A stretch of DNA of 64,000 nt from Cyathus striatus (GCA_025738555.1 JAOVFP010000008.1:682001-746000); one strand, 5' to 3'; positions 33,029 to 44,294 are shown, counted from the stretch's first letter. Made by a program: numbers and translations. Notes: generated by a model from the letters alone, not told the origin.

Positions 33029-34116
33029 AAAAAGAAGAGGCGAGGATAGGACTCAGAAGAAGATAATAAGTAGGATTCTAGGAACTACTAAAAAGGTCCT
33101 AGAGAGAGAAAGGAGAGTGAGAACAGAGAGCATGAAGAGGACTGAACATGAACAGTGTTTGGTGCCGATGGGTAAAACACCTAAAAAAACTGCATATATG
33201 CGCTCAAATGTGAGATAGCAACCTAGAACTTTTCCAAAGATATGAAAATGATAGTCAGTAAATGTCAATATGAAAGACTATGCTCACATTTCCCAGCACG
33301 CGCTACAAGTCCCAAGGTTTGACCGGACCTATCCAACACTCACCTCCTAGCCGGTCTCCTCCAACAGCGTGCTGAGTGAGTAAATGGGGTCAACACTTGG
33401 TGATAAATTGTATGATATTGAGCACTCGAGATTGATTTGAGCTGTAGGTGAAGATGAATCCATAACTGCTTATGAAGGACATGGAGGACATGTCTGGCCG
33501 ACTCGGAGGAAACAAGTACAAGTGCTCGGAGTACATTCAAAGCAGCCTGGTATTAGTGAAGGGGAGTTGAAGAGGGAGCGGGAGGGAGCGGGAGGGGAAG
33601 GGGAGGGGGAGGAGGGGGGAGCATGGGGAGCGGGGGGTGGGGGAAAGGTGGTGGTAGAGAAGCAAGAAGAGTTCGGGCATTGTTTGGCACGATACCAAGC
33701 AATGCACGGACCCTCTAAACATCGAGTGGGAAACTCAAGAACAAGTTACAACTAAGTTCAGCAGTGCATTCTCGATACTAGGAAAGAAGTATATCCTATT
33801 ACTATTAGTATAATAGTAAATGTGAATGAGATTGACTGGGAAGAAGATTAGAAGAGATTAGATAAGTATAAATTTGGCAGTGTTCGTTTGGTGTTCATTG
33901 CGGTTTTTTTGGTTGAGCACGGATTTTACCGGAAATGTCAGTTTTGGCCGGACCACACCTGACCAGCCTGACCACACCTGCGCGACTTTTGACTGGGAAT
34001 TAATCCTCATAAAATGTGCTTTGCCTAGAGAAGAGTAACCAGATCTTGTTAATTTGTATAGAATGTATGCGCATACCCCATGGACCAAAAGAATAAAAGG
34101 ATTCTTTAGTGCCCAT

Positions 34117-34190
34117 GTACTTTTGAAGGAATAGAACCCTCGTTACTATGTAGTTCATTTCGAGGAAGGCTTCCATTACACCAGTAAGTC
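34117..34190 (-). repeat. tRNA-like sequence, class gamma
   Basis: The B box is GGTTCTATTCC (one change). It keeps GAGG/CCTT pairing and the CTTC...GAAG-type hairpin with one mismatch. Confidence 0.55.
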
Positions 34191-34330
34191 TCTGCTATAA
34201 ATGACTTTGATAATGAAGTAAACTGTTACACACTCCGCAGCTACACTAGAGCACAAACTCGTTCGAAAAGTTACGATACTCGTTCAAAGTTTCGCAATAC
34301 ACGTTTGGGAGTAATTGAACCTCTAGATTA

Positions 34331-34389
34331 TGTATTCTGAGGGAATCGAACCCCAGCCACGTACCTTACCACTATGCCAAGAACACGTA
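34331..34389 (-). repeat. tRNA-like sequence, class epsilon
   Basis: It has TGGCATAGTGG and GGTTCGATTCC, both near consensus, with 17 bp between. Confidence 0.65.
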
Positions 34390-34584
34390 CCAATTCATTC
34401 ATTACATCCCTCACGTCCACACTATCGCAACAGAAACGGAGAAATCTATAAGAAAATCTACGTAGACAAAACAAAAGAGAAATAACATACACAATTCAGC
34501 GTCCTCATCCATCCATCCATCCATCAATCCAATCCTAGCAAAAACCATAAATGAACATTGATAAATGGTATCTCCATCAATTAA

Positions 34585-35045
34585 AAACTAGCAGCAGCCC
34601 TCCTCCTCGCCTCCAACTCATCCCACCCCTCAAACCCATGTTGGCCTGGAAGCGCATTCCACATCTCCCCCACGATGTGCTCGCATTCTCTACGAAATGC
34701 CTCGCGGAAGGGGGGAGATAGGCTCCCAGTGAAAACGGAGCGGCTGCCTGTGTGAAAGTCGAGGAATCCGACTTCGTCGAATGAGGAGATTATTCGTGTG
34801 TGGGCATGTGTTTGGCTGGAGGTTGGCTAGGAGTGCGAGGGGGTGGGGAGTATGGGGTGAATGGGGAAGTGGAGTTGGTGGTGGTTGGTATTGGCATTGG
34901 TGTTTGTGACGGTGGGTTGGGTTTTTGTGGACTGGCGGGAATACCGGTGTCGTTGGTGGTGGGGGGTTTGACGAGGCGCAGACAGTGTTCCCCACTATGC
35001 GCGCTAATGGCCATTGCTACACCCACTCGAGAGTCGATTATACAT
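34585..35045 (-). pseudogene. best-kept copy of the FRRECEH family gene (C-terminal part)
   Basis: On the minus strand a Pro/Thr-rich low-complexity segment (TPMPIPTTTNSTSPFTPYSP) is followed by ISSFDEVGFLDFHTGSRSV. Then come FTGSLSPPFREAF and FRRECEHIVGEMWNALPG, and a conserved end FEGWDELEARRRAAASF directly before TAA. The last 75 residues are in one frame here, and the sister copy at 47505 keeps the same end, so this is a real protein family even though most copies are broken. I do not recognise it. Each copy follows a run of tRNA-like sequences. Frames change in the Pro-rich part. Confidence 0.55.
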
Positions 35046-35283
35046 GAGCGTAATTTCAATACAGCAGGAGGCTGTCATATCTTTATCGTCCCCTTGAGTC
35101 CCCATATACGTCTCATTGTGTATTATTGTGATAGAGGATGCTCATTGCGAATTGGGGGGATACTTGGTGTATACAAGGAGGCACGTTGGTTTATCATGGG
35201 ATACGGATGTTGATAAAGGGTGCAAGTTATTCGAAAGAGATGTTGCCGAAACGAAATTCGGCAGAAGCGAATAAAACAACTTG

Positions 35284-35600
35284 AAAATCCCAAGCCACCG
35301 TAGTTCATGGAAACTAATTGTCGTACCACTATCAGCGTACAAAGCGATAGTTCGAACCACAGACACGCAGGTATGCAATCACGGAGTCTAGACTCAATAC
35401 TCAATATTTAACTTTTCTGTCGCTTTATCATCCATATACAAGCCCCCCTACCCTAGCACTTCTAAGTAGGTACCAGCAATAAAAACTCCACAACTACCAT
35501 TTCCATATACAAAATCACAAGCCTGCGTAGTTCACAGGTGCTAATCGTCATACTACACTTGTGGCACATAGAGTTAGCTCGTACTACAGGGTATGCTGGG
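35284..35600 (+). repeat. two class eta tRNA-like sequences
   Basis: Copies at about 35284-35375 (ending GTTCGAACCACAGACACGC) and 35513-35600 (decayed 3' part) follow the gene copy, as in blocks 1 and 4. Confidence 0.5.
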
Positions 35601-35689
35601 GTGGGTACCCAATTAGGAGAGGATGGTAAAGCGAGACTAAGTACTACACTATACATACGTACTGTACTGTAAGTGTGACCTGTCGGTGG

Positions 35690-36480
35690 AAGCAAGGTGG
35701 AAGTGTTTGACAGTGGGCGGTGCCGATGAACGTTGAAACGTCGACAAGAGACCTGATGAGCTGCTCAAGCCCTCAGAGGGACGTACCGGTTCTTAGGCTG
35801 ATTCCGGCGATTCCTTGCCAGTGTGACAATTGCTAAAGCACTAAGTACATTCTTCTGGTTAAAAATGTAGGCAGCGTTGAAACCAGTCTGATTGCAGGTT
35901 TGCAACCATGGAGAATAAGATAAGTAGTCTCAGCTGCGTTGCGTAAGTGTATAAATGTCCTGGCGGCTAGGAAACTAACTTAAAATATGTACTATATATG
36001 TATGTAGGCTGGGACGAAGATGTGTGGAAAGTTACACTATTATTACCTTATTGTGAAGGCTGCATAGGATTCACTATAGTCTAAAGGTGCCTCCGACTTT
36101 GAAGTGTCGAGGACTACTGGTCTTCATAATTATGAAACAACCTGCTTCTATTATTACTCAGCAATTGATTTTTAAGCCGCTTTTGATATTTTCGACGTTG
36201 TACTCAGTATACCCCGTGTTATTCGACTGCGAATCGGTACTTAATTAGACAACCCACAGAATGTATTCATATTAGCTGTGTCAACCACTATGGCAGTTAC
36301 GAGTCTGTGTGGTGGCCATATTAACTATATCTGTGCAATTATCCAGTTCTGCTGGGTGACTATGTACAGGATTCTCCTTTGAAACAGTTAGTCACTTTTA
36401 GAGAGTTATATAATTTAGCAGGCACCTGATCCAGATCTGACGTGGATGGTGTCTGTCCGCGCATCATAGTCTCCAACGGA
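35690..36480. other. no recognisable gene or repeat
   Basis: Unique-looking sequence with many stops. The module similarity ends near 35680. Confidence 0.4.
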
Positions 36481-36489
36481 ATTGTTTCA

Positions 36490-38010
36490 TTTGCTATTTC
36501 GCGAAAGCGCTCTCGGTGATTCAGTCTGTATCAACTTCAGTAACTGTAGAGAAATATGTAGCCAAAGGAAACTGACAACGCTAGCATGGTATTTGCATAT
36601 ACTGACTGTATGATAAGCCAATTCTGAGAGATAATGTAATATACATACTTCTTCCACGAAGAAAATAAACGCCAAAAGATAAAATGGTGTTTGATAATGC
36701 TGTATACTGCTTTCATGTTTAGTGAAGGAACTCGTAAGAACAGGACAAGATCGAGTACCGTAACAACAAAAGCAACAGCAGAACACCTGAAAGACATTAT
36801 TAACATCATATAGAATGAAAGAGAATGACCGCTAACCACATGAGGAATCCACTTGCTACTGTCCATACTATAAGTGCTCGAATTAAGCGCAACGTATTCG
36901 AGCTGTTTACAGAGTTAGGATTTGAATATTTAATTTAAATTAGTACCTACAACTGCGATGCCTGAAAGCGTCGCTTATAGAGTTGCCAACACATCGTTCC
37001 AACTATAATTCCGTCCGAGATAATGCGAAAAATATATGTAGCATATAACCAAGGCTAAACAATGTGCCATAAATCAGCATGGTTGAGATGCAGTGCTTTT
37101 CATCCACATACAATGGTTTTTAACATGGGTGGGTAGCATCTAAACTTGGTCCTAATAAAATTATCGTTAGGTTATAAAAGCACAGAGAAGGTCACAAACA
37201 TGCATGCCAACCATGTAAGCTTCATGGCGAAGGTAAGTAGACGTATCTTTGCCAACGGCTTTATTCACTCACAAAAGTTAAACCCTGAAGGAGGAAGTAC
37301 TAGAAGTAAGGCATAGTCATTCCACAACACCGAAAGTTACGCACCCCAGCCAACTAGAAATGGTATGAACTGGGTAATAATTACTTTATCATTAAATACA
37401 TTAATATGGGAAGTATATAGGACTCTCTTACCGCAAACAGAATAAGTTTCTTTTTGGATATTACTAGGAAACGGTGATAACGACTCGTTTGTAGTCCGTA
37501 GAAAGATAAATCTTACACTGAAGCATGCGCCATTGAAAGTAGCTATATGATATTGGTCGGTTCATTGCACTATATTTCGAAGGATATAGCATACCACTCT
37601 ACTAGCAAGCAAGTTAATTCCTAACTAGTAGTCAGTTTTATGAATGTCATCGCATAAAAATTACGTACCGCTGGGATACCTTGAACCTTTTAAAATGCAA
37701 GATGGTTGTTGACTTAGGTAAAATAGCAAGTTAACCCACGAAGCCTTACCAATACTGACCTACGTGTGGCAAGGTCAGGTAGAGAAAACAAGATCTAGAG
37801 TGACTGAGAAGCGTACCAATCATTGCATAATAGAAACCATGTTCGATCTTCTGAGTCAAACCCACGTCGTATAATGTAGTGCCACATAGTTGGAACAAGT
37901 AGGCATGTATTGACCGTTTCCGACTGTTTCATTGTATCTTTGTAAAATCCAACTGTAACGATTATGGTAAATGACATACCAGTGTCATCACTCCTACCTA
38001 AGTACAAATG
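36490..38010 (-). pseudogene. DUF6534-like seven-helix membrane protein, decayed
   Basis: Minus-strand exons in order: GFYKDTMKQSETVNTCLLVP with TMWHYIIRRGF (37795-38007), an unreadable middle, then IISDGIIVGTMCWQLYKRRF. After an intron (GTAGGT...AACAG) comes SNTLRLIRALIVWTVASGFL, and after another (GTTAGC...TTTCAG) CSAVAFVVTVLDLVLF. A frameshift leads to QTPFYLLAFIFFVEE, an intron and SVYANTMLALSVSF. This is the order of DUF6534 proteins, fungal membrane proteins of unknown function with a conserved YANT/YANS motif near the end. At least one indel and a damaged middle indicate a pseudogene. Confidence 0.6.
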
Positions 38011-38019
38011 TAAATTTTG

Positions 38020-39173
38020 GCAGTATTAGGAGACCATAGTTTGAAACTTACCAAACTTTTCATCCATATCTGGTCACTAGAGCGCAAAGAGAAGTAGGAT
38101 GAGGCTTGGCAGCAAGTTATTCCATACAAACTAAGAGCATAATCCAGAGAAGTCAGCTGCCAGAGTCTATATGTAGTATCTAGATTCTGAGGCTACTACT
38201 TACAAGAAAGATAAAGCACTTCCAATAAAAATTGATCCGAAATTGATGTGAACATTTAAGTTCATATTTGAGAGCAGGCTCGAGTCTGGGTCCATGTTGC
38301 TCGAGTTTCGGTATACACTAACTGATAGTTGGGGTGATGTGGAAGGCACTGAATATTTTTAACAACCGAACACCTCAACTCTTCAGGTACTTAAGTGGAG
38401 TGATGAAACACATTAAGAAGCCAAGTGTGCCAAGTCGTCTGTCAACTCTAGGTCAAACCATCGGATAGAAACCCTTTTTTAGCATAACGACTCGCTCGGG
38501 TTACAACATTTTGTTCCTTTGGTTTGAAGGACATACCGACCCAAGCTCTGTATAGTACCTAAAGTACTGATTATTGTAACAACTAGCATGTTTCCTGGAT
38601 AATTAAGTTCTCTTTACAGCTCCCTGGTAGTGGTGATGTTGGATATATGTGCTTCAACTGCATCTAACTTAGTAATTCACTATCGAGAAATAATTCCTTA
38701 GCATTCACTTACTGTAGTGTTACTGACCCTGAATTGGCATATTACGAAGTCTGGAACATAACCGATATTTGCCTAGGCAACGTACATATCAACTGATATA
38801 AGTAGGTTATATTCCTATCCCTCTCCATTAGAGTAATGTGAAGCTTCGGATAACAGGGGAATTCAGTAACGACAAACCGTTGCCAAGCCAAGCTCTTGTA
38901 ATGTGTGAATTCAATTTTGTAACAATTCATATTTGATACCCCCACTACATACAAATTTGTAATCATAGTTGGCTCACGTTGGAATCAGTCGGAGTTCCAT
39001 CCTGGCTGTTACTTCAAGTGCGCCAATGTTTATTTAAACAGGCACTATACCTCAAACTGAAGCTGTTTTCCAAATGGATTTTAATTACATTCATTATTGG
39101 GCAGGGTAGGAGGGACTATCATATATGCTAGATGCAGTTTGGTGTCATCTCAGTTGCAATGGCAGACAACATA
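38020..39173. other. no clear gene
   Basis: A 74-codon minus-strand frame at 38742-38966 has no recognised motif. No repeats were seen up to the hAT-like element. Confidence 0.35.
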
Positions 39174-39556
39174 TTCCAGAGTAGGGACTAACACGGGTTA
39201 GCACCTGCGGGTTAAGGGCGATCTGCGGGTTAAAAATAATATTTTAAAATTTAGCTAATACGTACAGTTACTACAGTAGAAACTAGTAGAAACTGACATA
39301 ATGAATACAAATTTGCAAAAACACACTTGGTATGCAGTGTTTTACTCATAAACTGCCACTGTGAATAATGCATGAAGTTTTCGATGAATTATGCAATAAA
39401 ATAGAAAAATTCCTGAGTCAACTTATATTCATTATGACGATTTTCGCTGTATATTGGTATTTGATTAATAAATCGGACTGAGGGTTCCAAAAATGAAGTA
39501 GTTGACCTCAAACTAAATAAATCGTCATTACAAAGTAAATGAAAGTAAGTAATAGG

Positions 39557-40825
39557 AGGACCCTCGAATATTCCTACTAAGGTTGTTTCCAAAATGTTCG
39601 ATTTTGGGGGTTATATGTCCGGACAAAAAATCACGAAATTTGAGGAAATATGTCCGGAGAGCGCCTAGGGTACCAGCTGGGGCCGAAATATGTCTGGATT
39701 TCAGGTTCTAACCTCAAAAAAAAACATTATTTATCATTATTTTCGTGTTTTTTTGTGGTTTTTGCACGAAATGGCGCTTTCTAGACTCTAGAGCAACTCT
39801 AGAGAGACCAGGGATGCTGGAGGGCCGAGTGCAACATGTATATAGTGTAATATACCATACAAGAAATGAGTTAACTACTGATGAACATACCAACACACTA
39901 ATCTTCGCCATTTAAGCATCTAAGCCCACCCTAGGTCCTCTTGCATTGAAAAGCTTGACTGCTGCAGTGAGCTTCTTTCCTGCAGGGTGATGTCTTGGAA
40001 CATGGACATGTAGTATCCATTATTCAAGGCTAGACCTCCATTTTTCTGGATTATAATGGCCGAAGGGAGGACCATCATGAATTGGATAGAAGGGACATGT
40101 TGAAAATAGTGTGTGTTGAGAAGCATGTTGCTTGTGGTGTAGCACTGAAATGATTGACTCCATTGGAAGTTTATAGTCGAGTATGTTGTGGATCAAGGCA
40201 TTGGAACCTGGAAGTAGTCTCTCCCTCTCTTGTGGGGGTATAGAGAGCTCGGATTCTGGTAATATGGATTCAAATATACTGTTACATACCGATCCATTCA
40301 TTTTCAATAAACTCCAAAGAATCTTCGTCAATCACAATGGGATCGTCTTTCATGAGAGGCTGCAGACTTGTTTACCAGGTTATATTTTGAGATAGTCGAC
40401 TGATAGTAGATAGTAGATAAAATGTTGGTTCGGTGAAAAAGAAAGAAAGTTTGTGTGTCGGTGACGCAACCTGCATCCCCACTGTCGATAACGTGTTACG
40501 ACATTTCTCGACATTTCCGAGATGCTAAATAACTATTAACAATAACAAAAGCTATAACAAAATGTTGAGGTCACAAGGGTTCAAACTCGCGTTCTGAAAA
40601 ATTCTGTCATTCCAGTTACAAATTGATCATATCTACCAATGGACTGTATGTCCGGATAATAATACAAGCTGCGGGCTCGTCCTTAGCTCATGTCCGGACA
40701 AATGTACCAAGAGAAACGCCCGGAGAGCCTCAAATCTGTCTGGATTGCACCTAACTTCCGGGGCCTACGGCCCCGGTATATGTCCGGATAGGCGAAAAAC
40801 CTTAGTAGGGATATTCGAGGGTCCT
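39557..40825. mobile_element. hAT-like element, inner (1269 bp)
   Basis: 8 bp duplication GTAATAGG flanks it (39549-39556; 40826-40833). Both ends read AGGACCCTCGAATAT then CCTACTAAGGTT with small differences. Seven copies of ATGTCCGGA-like words lie near the ends (39612-39700 and 40640-40800), all in the same orientation, resembling transposase-binding sites. Confidence 0.85.
39910..40365 (-). CDS. possible short gene inside the inner hAT-like element
   Basis: From an ATG near 40353 the frame reads MKDDPIVIDEDSLEFIENEW up to a GTATGT donor. A second open stretch contains ELSIPPQERERLLPGSNALI and LLNTHYFQHVPSIQFMMVLP-type frames. No transposase motif is visible. It could be a fragment of a captured gene. 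Confidence 0.25.
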
Positions 40826-40959
40826 GTAATAGGGTCCAAAAGGAACGGGTGAGTGCAGGTACCCGCAGATTAATGCTCACCCGACCCGAATTATCAACTC
40901 ACCCGCGGGTGGCACCCGGATAATGCCCGGGTCCACACATGTTAGACCCTATTCCAGAG

Positions 40960-41113
40960 TCCGACTTGCCGATTGATAGAATTGATTAACGCCCGCTAAG
41001 CGCTTGGTACGTTTGTGGAGGAGGATGTTTGCTTGGCTATCCTCGACACAAAGAAATCTTGCGAGTCGATGGACGTCCGTCCATCCGCCAGTTCTAGTGA
41101 GGTACGATTCGAG
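40960..41113 (-). CDS. possible exon disrupted by the outer hAT-like element
   Basis: After a TTTCAG acceptor at 41114 the frame reads LESYLTRTGGWTDVHRLARF and LHKRTKRLAGVNQFYQSA. It then runs into the element's target duplication; across the duplication it would read SRTLEYVVCHCN and stop. It is coding-like but unidentified. Upstream to 41750 no clear exon was found. Confidence 0.3.
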
Positions 41114-41756
41114 CTGAAAGGGGGGAAACGAAAACCTGAATTGAAAGAGAGTGGGTACGACAGTTTAAGTAGCTAACAAATGCGGTACGTATGAGTAAGC
41201 GACAGGAAGAATGAAACATGGTATGGTAATGAAAAACACGACTTTCGCATCGCAGGCAAACTGCATGCACTACACGTTACAAGTTGCAACGATTGTTCTG
41301 AAAAAGCACGTAACGTGGGAAGTTCACTTTGTAACGACCATCACCGTTTGTACAAGTCCTGCGCTGTAACACCAAGACTTTGTGTAACGAACATATTTGA
41401 ATTCCCCTAATGGTGGGTATTAAATTTTTGTTGACACCTTAAGCGTTACGTCCCTGTGGGATTCCCATTCCCCACCGCTCGGTCTTGCGTCGATTGTTAT
41501 ATCTCGATTACGGATCTGTTCCGAATGCGGTATGCGCGATATGCCGAGTAAGGGTAGCCACTGGTAGCCATCACGCCAACTCACTGAGTTCGGTCACATG
41601 CCTTTTGAGGCTGAGCTGGCTTTGTCAACTATTTGTTTCATAGCCTTTTGAACCAAACATGGCTGACGCAGTTGCGAAGTGTTGCAACTCACGACGTCGC
41701 TGCCATTGCATTAATATTATGAATGTTTGCCCCACAATCTTTGTACAACTAAAGTG

Positions 41757-42266
41757 CTAATCGCCGGCACACCCCAGCACATGATTACCTAATGCGCCAG
41801 CCAGGAAATGCATGCTGCAGGTCGTGCACTGCTGTAGGAAATCTTCTGCATTGGCTGAAGAGATTCCTTTTCCATCAGCAAGTTGCTTCAAGAGCAACCA
41901 TTCACAGTCAGACGCACATTCGTTTGCTGAGCCTATTTCCCTGCTTTTACCATTATTTCCATGCCTAACTACCCGGGTAGCAGCAGGAGAAAGAGGTTGG
42001 GATGGCTTAAGGACTTTAGAAGGCCCAGATGATGCGGAGCATGCTAGTCCTGCTACTATCAAAACAATAAGCCTATGTATTTGTACCTTATATTGTAGTT
42101 TACTCACTCTGCTTGTGCTTTCCCAGTGATGTCCATGGATCAGCTATGCTATTACTAGCAGCATTCTCCAGCATGTATCTATATGAGCTCGGCATATTCT
42201 CGCCACAATACCCTTCCATATGCTCTAGAGACTTTAAGGCAGCAGGAACACGTCTAGTCCGAGATT
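41757..42266 (-). CDS. 3' end of an unidentified gene with a Cys/His motif
   Basis: Exon 42266-42108 (AALKSLEHMEGYCGENMPSS; ENAASNSIADPWTSLGKHKQ) and exon 42055-41757, with a 52 bp intron (GTGAGT...TGATAG), join in frame to a TAG. The last exon ends with CTTCSMHFLAGALGNHVLGC, which has the spacing C-x2-C, then H-x4-C, of a small zinc-binding motif. The 5' part is unclear: it may be spliced onto the MGQYW-type sequence at 42276-42653 through a GTATTC donor, or be an independent gene. Confidence 0.4.
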
Positions 42267-42275
42267 CTGTAAGTA

Positions 42276-42653
42276 TTAGATCAGTACTTGGTGTGACGGG
42301 ACTTTCACCTCAGTATCCATTGGGTCGAGAATACGTTGTAAATGTACTGGGGAAATTTCATATGTCTCATCCTCCACAGCATCCTCAAATGCAAGAGAAT
42401 CTCCTTTGGCGTTGAGCTCTGTAAGCTCTTCATTTGTCAAAATGCCGTTAGGAAGGGCATTTGCGTATAGATAGCTTCCCAAACATATTATTCGATCTCC
42501 GGCCAAGCTATCGGTAGATGACCCTCAGCGAAGCGTGGCGAGAATGCGGGTTAGGTCGTTGCCAAAGAACCATTCCCCAAGCTTAAAGAGTCCATTGGCG
42601 AAGTCGATATATAATTTCTTATCGAGGTTGTAAATGCGCCAGGACCGACCCAT
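42276..42653 (-). pseudogene. MGQYW-family protein, copy with a nonsense codon
   Basis: From ATG 42653 it reads MGRSWRIYNLDKKLYIDFAN, LGEWFFGNDLTRILATLR, then TGA, then LAGDRIICLGSYLYANALP and NGILTNEELTEL. Compared with the intact copy at 62804-63565, the TGA replaces the Arg of LHRGPGS, again a CGA-to-TGA-type change. The second half of the family protein is missing. Function unknown. Confidence 0.7.
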
Positions 42654-43226
42654 GTGTGGATGATGCAATGCCTAAAGTGAACTTGAAGTTATGTGACGAG
42701 GAAGAGGAACCGAGTGGTTTTTATAGTTACTCTTATCTAATTGCATGGGTGGAGGTGACTCGAAAACTCAATATTGGTATCGGTGTAATTCAGTTGGTAT
42801 GGAACTCATAATATTCATAAGCCAACTGCAGTGAATAAGCTAATACTTTTCGAAGGTGTTCTAGAGACTTCAGGAGCTTAGTCCATATATTCGATGTTCA
42901 GATAACAAGAGATAAATTGTATTGCCTTCCGATGTGATTGAACCATCTCCATTGTAGTTCGCTTCTAATAGGAAGTATACTACCTGCGTTTTACACCGGT
43001 AATGCAGCAATTTGAACTGTTCCCGTAGCATTCTGTAGTAGAGGACAAAAATACCTGTATGAAATAAGATGTTGCATTAAACTTCGTGATACCAAATTGG
43101 ACGATGTGCCCGTTACAAATCTGTTGTCTAAAAAGAAACTGAAGCATCTTTTCTAATGGAATGTCACCATATGCATATTGTACCTCGTACTAGGATTAAA
43201 AAAGTTTCACAATGTCCTTTACAATT

Positions 43227-43295
43227 GCTTCAGAAGGAATCGAGCCTCCTTCATGGTAGTACACATCGAAGAATATTACCAATACACCAGAAATG
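43227..43295 (-). repeat. tRNA-like sequence, class alpha
   Basis: A diverged copy with B box GGCTCGATTCC and the inner hairpin weakened to ATTC-TTC-GATG. Confidence 0.55.
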
Positions 43296-43631
43296 CTATC
43301 TACGTTTTATAATAGAATAGATTTAATAGCTCAATGTGCGCGTAATTATCAACATGGCAAGCTCCCCGCGAACTCTGAATAAAACAAAGAATAAGAAGAG
43401 ATTTAATCCTCTATATACATTATTACCCCCATGGAGCACCAATACACCACTTATGCTTTACTATGTTGTATCACCGAATAAATGTAATGCTTCCCTGCAA
43501 CCTCAGAATAAAAATAATGAATAATAAGAAGAAATTTCAACCTCTATGTATATTACAGCCCCTGGGTTCAATCTAGAAGAAACAGCTCTGAAATAAAAGT
43601 TTGAAATGAGGAAGATTTCAAAAGCCAGTTC

Positions 43632-43710
43632 AAGTGCTGTTAGGGAATTGAACCCAAACCTTGTCTCGAGGTACTAAATGTCTCGTTCCCACTACGCCAG
43701 TAGTGCACGT
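43632..43710 (-). repeat. tRNA-like sequence, class beta
   Basis: TGGCGTAGTGG is a full A-box match. The B box is GGTTCAATTCC. CTCGAG forms the centre of the middle part. Confidence 0.65.
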
Positions 43711-43896
43711 ACTTCTAAGATGTTGCTTCGGTATATCTATAATTACTATTTACTAGCCCTTGTAGAATATGCTTGTCTAGAGGAGGGACCCTAGCTACGA
43801 AAATATATGGATCTTGTTAATGTTTCTAGCATTTAGGAACATACCCTCATGGTCAAATGAACAAAAAGGAATATATAGGTGGTGTCTGAGATCCAT

Positions 43897-43971
43897 GTAC
43901 TTTCGAAGGAATCAAACCCTCTTTATGTAAGTAGTTCACTTCGAGAAAGGCTACTGCTACACCATTAAGTC
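43897..43971 (-). repeat. tRNA-like sequence, class gamma
   Basis: The B box is GGTTTGATTCC. CTTTATGTAAGTAG replaces the GTTACTATGTAG of other gamma copies, as in the copy at 12017, so two gamma subtypes exist. Confidence 0.6.
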
Positions 43972-44080
43972 TCTACAGTAAATCATTATAAAGTATACTG
44001 TTACCCACCTCCTAGCTACACTAGAGCACATACTCGTACATAAAAGTTACAATACTTATTGGAGGACCCGAATAGATGAT

Positions 44081-44154
44081 GCACATTCGGGAGGAATCGA
44101 ACCCCCAATACAAATCATGGTAACGTGTCGTTACCACTACTCCAGTAACGCATG
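44081..44154 (-). repeat. tRNA-like sequence, class delta
   Basis: The best delta copy: GGTTCGATTCC intact and TGGAGTAGTGG in the A-box place. Confidence 0.65.
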
Positions 44155-44235
44155 TTGTATTGTATTAACAAGTTACTTAGTGTATAGGTCGAAGAGCTCT
44201 GAAATAAAAGAGTTGTGATATACGTAATTGACACA

Positions 44236-44294
44236 TGTATTCTGAGGGAATCGAACCTCAACCGTGTACCTAACCACTTCACCAGGAACACACG
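44236..44294 (-). repeat. tRNA-like sequence, class epsilon
   Basis: TGGTGAAGTGG and GGTTCGATTCC are present, close together as in other epsilon copies. Confidence 0.65.

Larger units (their letters stand above)
32182..33997. mobile_element. unclassified inverted-repeat element, 1816 bp
   Basis: A perfect 28 bp terminal inverted repeat starts CCCAGTCAAAAGTCGCGCAG at both ends, and AATTAAT flanks it directly on both sides (32175-32181; 33998-34004). The other module copies have ACAATTAACCCTCATAA here without any insertion, so the empty site is known. A third copy of the repeat lies inside at 33001-33028 and a partial one at 33951-33960. A G/A-rich tract covers 33560-33650. No transposase was recognised. 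Confidence 0.8.
33998..35680. repeat. tRNA-like module block 3 (continuation of block 2)
   Basis: This continues where block 2 stops: removing the element 32182-33997 joins alpha and beta on the left to gamma, epsilon, gene copy and eta here, the same order as 46218-48600. A (CATC)n run lies at 34506-34525, as at 47423-47446 in the sister copy. Confidence 0.75.
39182..40951. mobile_element. hAT-like element, outer (1770 bp)
   Basis: 8 bp duplication TTCCAGAG flanks it (39174-39181; 40952-40959). Ends are TAGGGACTAACA on the left and, inverted, TAGGGTCTAACA on the right. Subterminal zones are rich in CGGGTTA and ACCCGCGGGT words. Its own body is short; most of it is the inner insertion. Confidence 0.8.

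Noticed and set aside
33522..33755. 77-codon plus-strand frame with Gly/Glu-rich run
   Set aside because: Caused by the G/A-rich tract; no other support.
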